Positions 23,081 through 24,305 of a stretch of 24,305 nt of DNA are shown one piece after another. Source of the stretch: an uncultured Eubacteriales bacterium (lineage in GTDB: Bacteria > Bacillota > Clostridia > Oscillospirales > CAG-272). Both the position numbers and the translations under genes were made by a program. Within the stretch, counting starts at the first letter, position 1. Each line of letters opens with the position of its first letter. Under the pieces are notes generated by a model that saw only the letters and a list, made by a program, of their open reading frames with translations, was not told the origin of the DNA and searched no databases. The DNA is taken from the NCBI GenBank assembly GCA_900548735.1, contig URMC01000020.1, positions 1 through 24,305 of the forward strand, given 5' to 3'.

Positions 23081-23109
23081 ATTGTAGCACATTGGAACGG
23101 ATTTTACAA
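23081..23109 (-). promoter_or_regulatory. Promoter of the secreted/membrane protein
   Basis: On the minus strand, TTGTAA (23109-23104), a 17-bp spacer and TACAAT (23086-23081), about 30 nt before the chosen ATG. Confidence 0.65.
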
Positions 23110-23139
23110 CCTGATTTTGCAGGGGTGAATTTCCCGAAA

Positions 23140-23400
23140 AGTGGGCGACCATCGGTCAGCTGCACCTAACAAAAACCAATATTTGTAGGGGAGGGGTTTC
23201 CCCTCCTGCTGTTCGGAATTTGCACTTTGTTACCCGTAGGGCGTGGGCTTGCTCCCGCCGCGTGTGTTGAAATTAAATTTCTTGTAACGGGGGCATATGG
23301 AATGCCCCCCTACGGGGTTAGATTTTCGCAAGACAAACAAGGCATCGAGGAGTCGCCCCCTACGGCCGACCAGCCCCGCCGCAAGGCGGTCGGCAACCGG
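23140..23400. repeat. Mosaic of palindromic intergenic repeats (copy 3)
   Basis: A degenerate GGGCGACCATCGGTC (23143-23157) is followed by GGGGAGGGG-TTT-CCCCTCC (23188-23206), a GGCGTGGG-CTTG-CTCCCGCC unit near 23240, GGGGGCAT...ATGCCCCCC (23289-23310), and GCCGACC...GGTCGGC with an inner CCGCC/GGCGG stem (23365-23394). The second and fourth match copy 1 modules nearly exactly. The gap 23110-23410 has no gene and no conventional terminator for the DUF1854 gene. Confidence 0.78.
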
Positions 23401-23410
23401 TGCCGGATGT

Positions 23411-23899
23411 TTACAGATAAGAAAACAGCAAATGTCTGCTATGGGCATCCATCTTGTGCCAATCGTCCACCTCATAGCGATTATCGTCGGTATCCCGCAT
23501 GAGAATCCGCCCCTCTTTGGTGGATTTGATGTCGGTATGCCGGCTGCGGATGGTAAATGAGGTTTTGCCGTAGTTGGTCATCACCTCAAAGGTGAGTTTG
23601 CCGAATTTCTCCTCCGTGGAAAGCACCGCCGTGATCTGCGGGATGCGATAGTGCTCGGAGAAACATTCCCGCAACGCCTTGGCGGATTCCGCATCCAGTT
23701 CCGCAAGGTCGCGCACCAGCGCGACCTCGCGCTCGTTTTCATCCAACAGGGTAATATACATTCCGGTATTGGAAAGCGGAAAAAGCTGCCGCGGCTCCAG
23801 ATTCTCCGTCACGGCGCCGTCCTTTTTGATAAGACGTACCAGATAACGATCCGTCTGCTCAATCTTTGCCGTATACCGATCCACATAAAAACGTGCCAC
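23411..23899 (-). CDS. DUF1854 domain-containing protein
   Basis: The 162-residue soluble protein spans the DUF1854 pattern: ENLEPRQLFPLSNTGMYITL, DENEREVALVRDLAELD, SEHYRIPQITAVLSTEEKFG, FEVMTNYGKTSFTIRSRHTD and C-terminal TDDNRYEVDDWHKMDAHSR. This family is regularly encoded beside a fused-type ABC exporter, as here; in some Proteobacteria the pair is annotated with cyanophycin metabolism, but nothing in this window supports that role. The start is GTG with AGGAGG 7 nt upstream. It begins 13 nt after the ABC gene stop and is therefore in the same operon. Confidence 0.9.
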   Translation of the reverse strand: MARFYVDRYTAKIEQTDRYLVRLIKKDGAVTENLEPRQLFPLSNTGMYITLLDENEREVALVRDLAELDAESAKALRECFSEHYRIPQITAVLSTEEKFGKLTFEVMTNYGKTSFTIRSRHTDIKSTKEGRILMRDTDDNRYEVDDWHKMDAHSRHLLFSYL

Positions 23900-23912
23900 G
23901 CTCTTTCCTCCT

Positions 23913-24305
23913 TTACAGATTTTCCGCCCGGCGGCTTGCCGCCACCTGATCAGACATGGATTGAATCTGCACCAGTTTATAGTATTTTCCTTGCAGTTCC
24001 ATCAGTTCCTGCGGGGTGCCGCACTCGATGATATGCCCGTTATCCATCACCACAATCTTATTCGCCTTGGAAAGCGTGGATAGGCGGTGCGCAATCATAA
24101 TGGTTGTCCGCCCGCTGATCAGGTGCTCAATCGCCTCCTGAATCAGGTGCTCGGTCTCTGAGTCCACAGAGGCGGTCGCCTCGTCAAACACCAGCATCGC
24201 GGGGTTGCGCAACATCGCGCGGGCAATGGAGATCCGCTGTTTTTCCCCGCCCGAAAGCCCCACGCCACGCTCGCCGAGCTTGGAGTCATACCCGTCCGGC
24301 TGGCG
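23913..24305 (-). CDS. ABC transporter ATP-binding/permease protein, 3' part
   Basis: Only the last 130 codons are inside the window; the 5' part lies beyond the right edge. Visible are YDSKLGERGVGLSGGEKQR (signature LSGGE), ISIARAMLRNPAMLVFDEAT (Walker B with Glu), the D-loop SVDSET, and the H-loop in IMIAHRLSTL, followed by IVVMDNGHIIECGTPQELM. This is the end of an MsbA/MDR-type exporter in which membrane and ATPase domains are normally fused. The neighbouring DUF1854 gene supports the fused type. The substrate is unknown. Confidence 0.92.
   Translation of the reverse strand, partial: RQPDGYDSKLGERGVGLSGGEKQRISIARAMLRNPAMLVFDEATASVDSETEHLIQEAIEHLISGRTTIMIAHRLSTLSKANKIVVMDNGHIIECGTPQELMELQGKYYKLVQIQSMSDQVAASRRAENL

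Overview
The window looks like part of the chromosome of a Gram-positive, moderately GC-rich Clostridia bacterium, probably an uncultured gut-type Oscillospirales or Christensenellales relative. This is inferred from strong AGGAGG-type ribosome sites, near-perfect sigma-A promoters (TTGACA-17-TATAAT three times), a large Cys-repeat surface protein anchored by a C-terminal membrane helix, a C_GCAxxG_C_C protein, YqeG, tRNAs with encoded CCA, and mosaics of short palindromic intergenic repeats. I see no phage, plasmid, transposase or CRISPR genes.

Layout. 1-542: left-edge hairpin and a mosaic of palindromic repeats. 482-3697: one plus-strand operon: TetR regulator, a decayed flavodoxin-fold reductase, and an ABC-2 exporter (ATPase and permease), closed by a bidirectional terminator. 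3709-8004 (minus): a 1431-residue secreted, membrane-anchored surface protein with Cys/His-rich repeats. It is divergent from a MerR/GyrI-type regulator (8122-8928), and the two share an overlapping promoter region with a perfect dyad. 8892-14886 (minus): a four-gene operon encoding an HMGL-like aldolase, a thiamine-diphosphate enzyme, a HAD phosphatase and an FAD oxidoreductase, behind a good promoter and a 21-bp direct repeat in the leader.

15111-17797 (plus): MscL and a methionyl-tRNA-synthetase-like protein, each with its own promoter. 17800-18330: hairpins and a second repeat mosaic that appears to have truncated a YjbR/MmcQ gene. 18286-19933 (minus): the truncated yjbR, a C_GCAxxG_C_C protein and a spermidine-synthase/methyltransferase-fold protein. 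20008-20259 (minus): tRNA-Gly, tRNA-Arg and tRNA-His with their own promoter and terminator. 20460-21886 (plus): yqeG coupled to an endonuclease-IV-like TIM-barrel protein. 21900-22114: a dense cluster of hairpins, including a possible three-way-junction RNA. 22124-23050 (minus): a predicted secreted/membrane protein of unknown function. 23140-23400: a third repeat mosaic. 23411-24305 (minus): a DUF1854 protein and the 3' end of an ABC exporter running off the window.

The most interesting parts are the MerR-type switch in front of the large surface protein, the uncharacterised carbon-carbon-bond operon, the multiply frameshifted reductase inside an otherwise intact export operon, and the repeat mosaics that recur at three loci. 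All functional assignments come from reading motifs and were not confirmed by database search.
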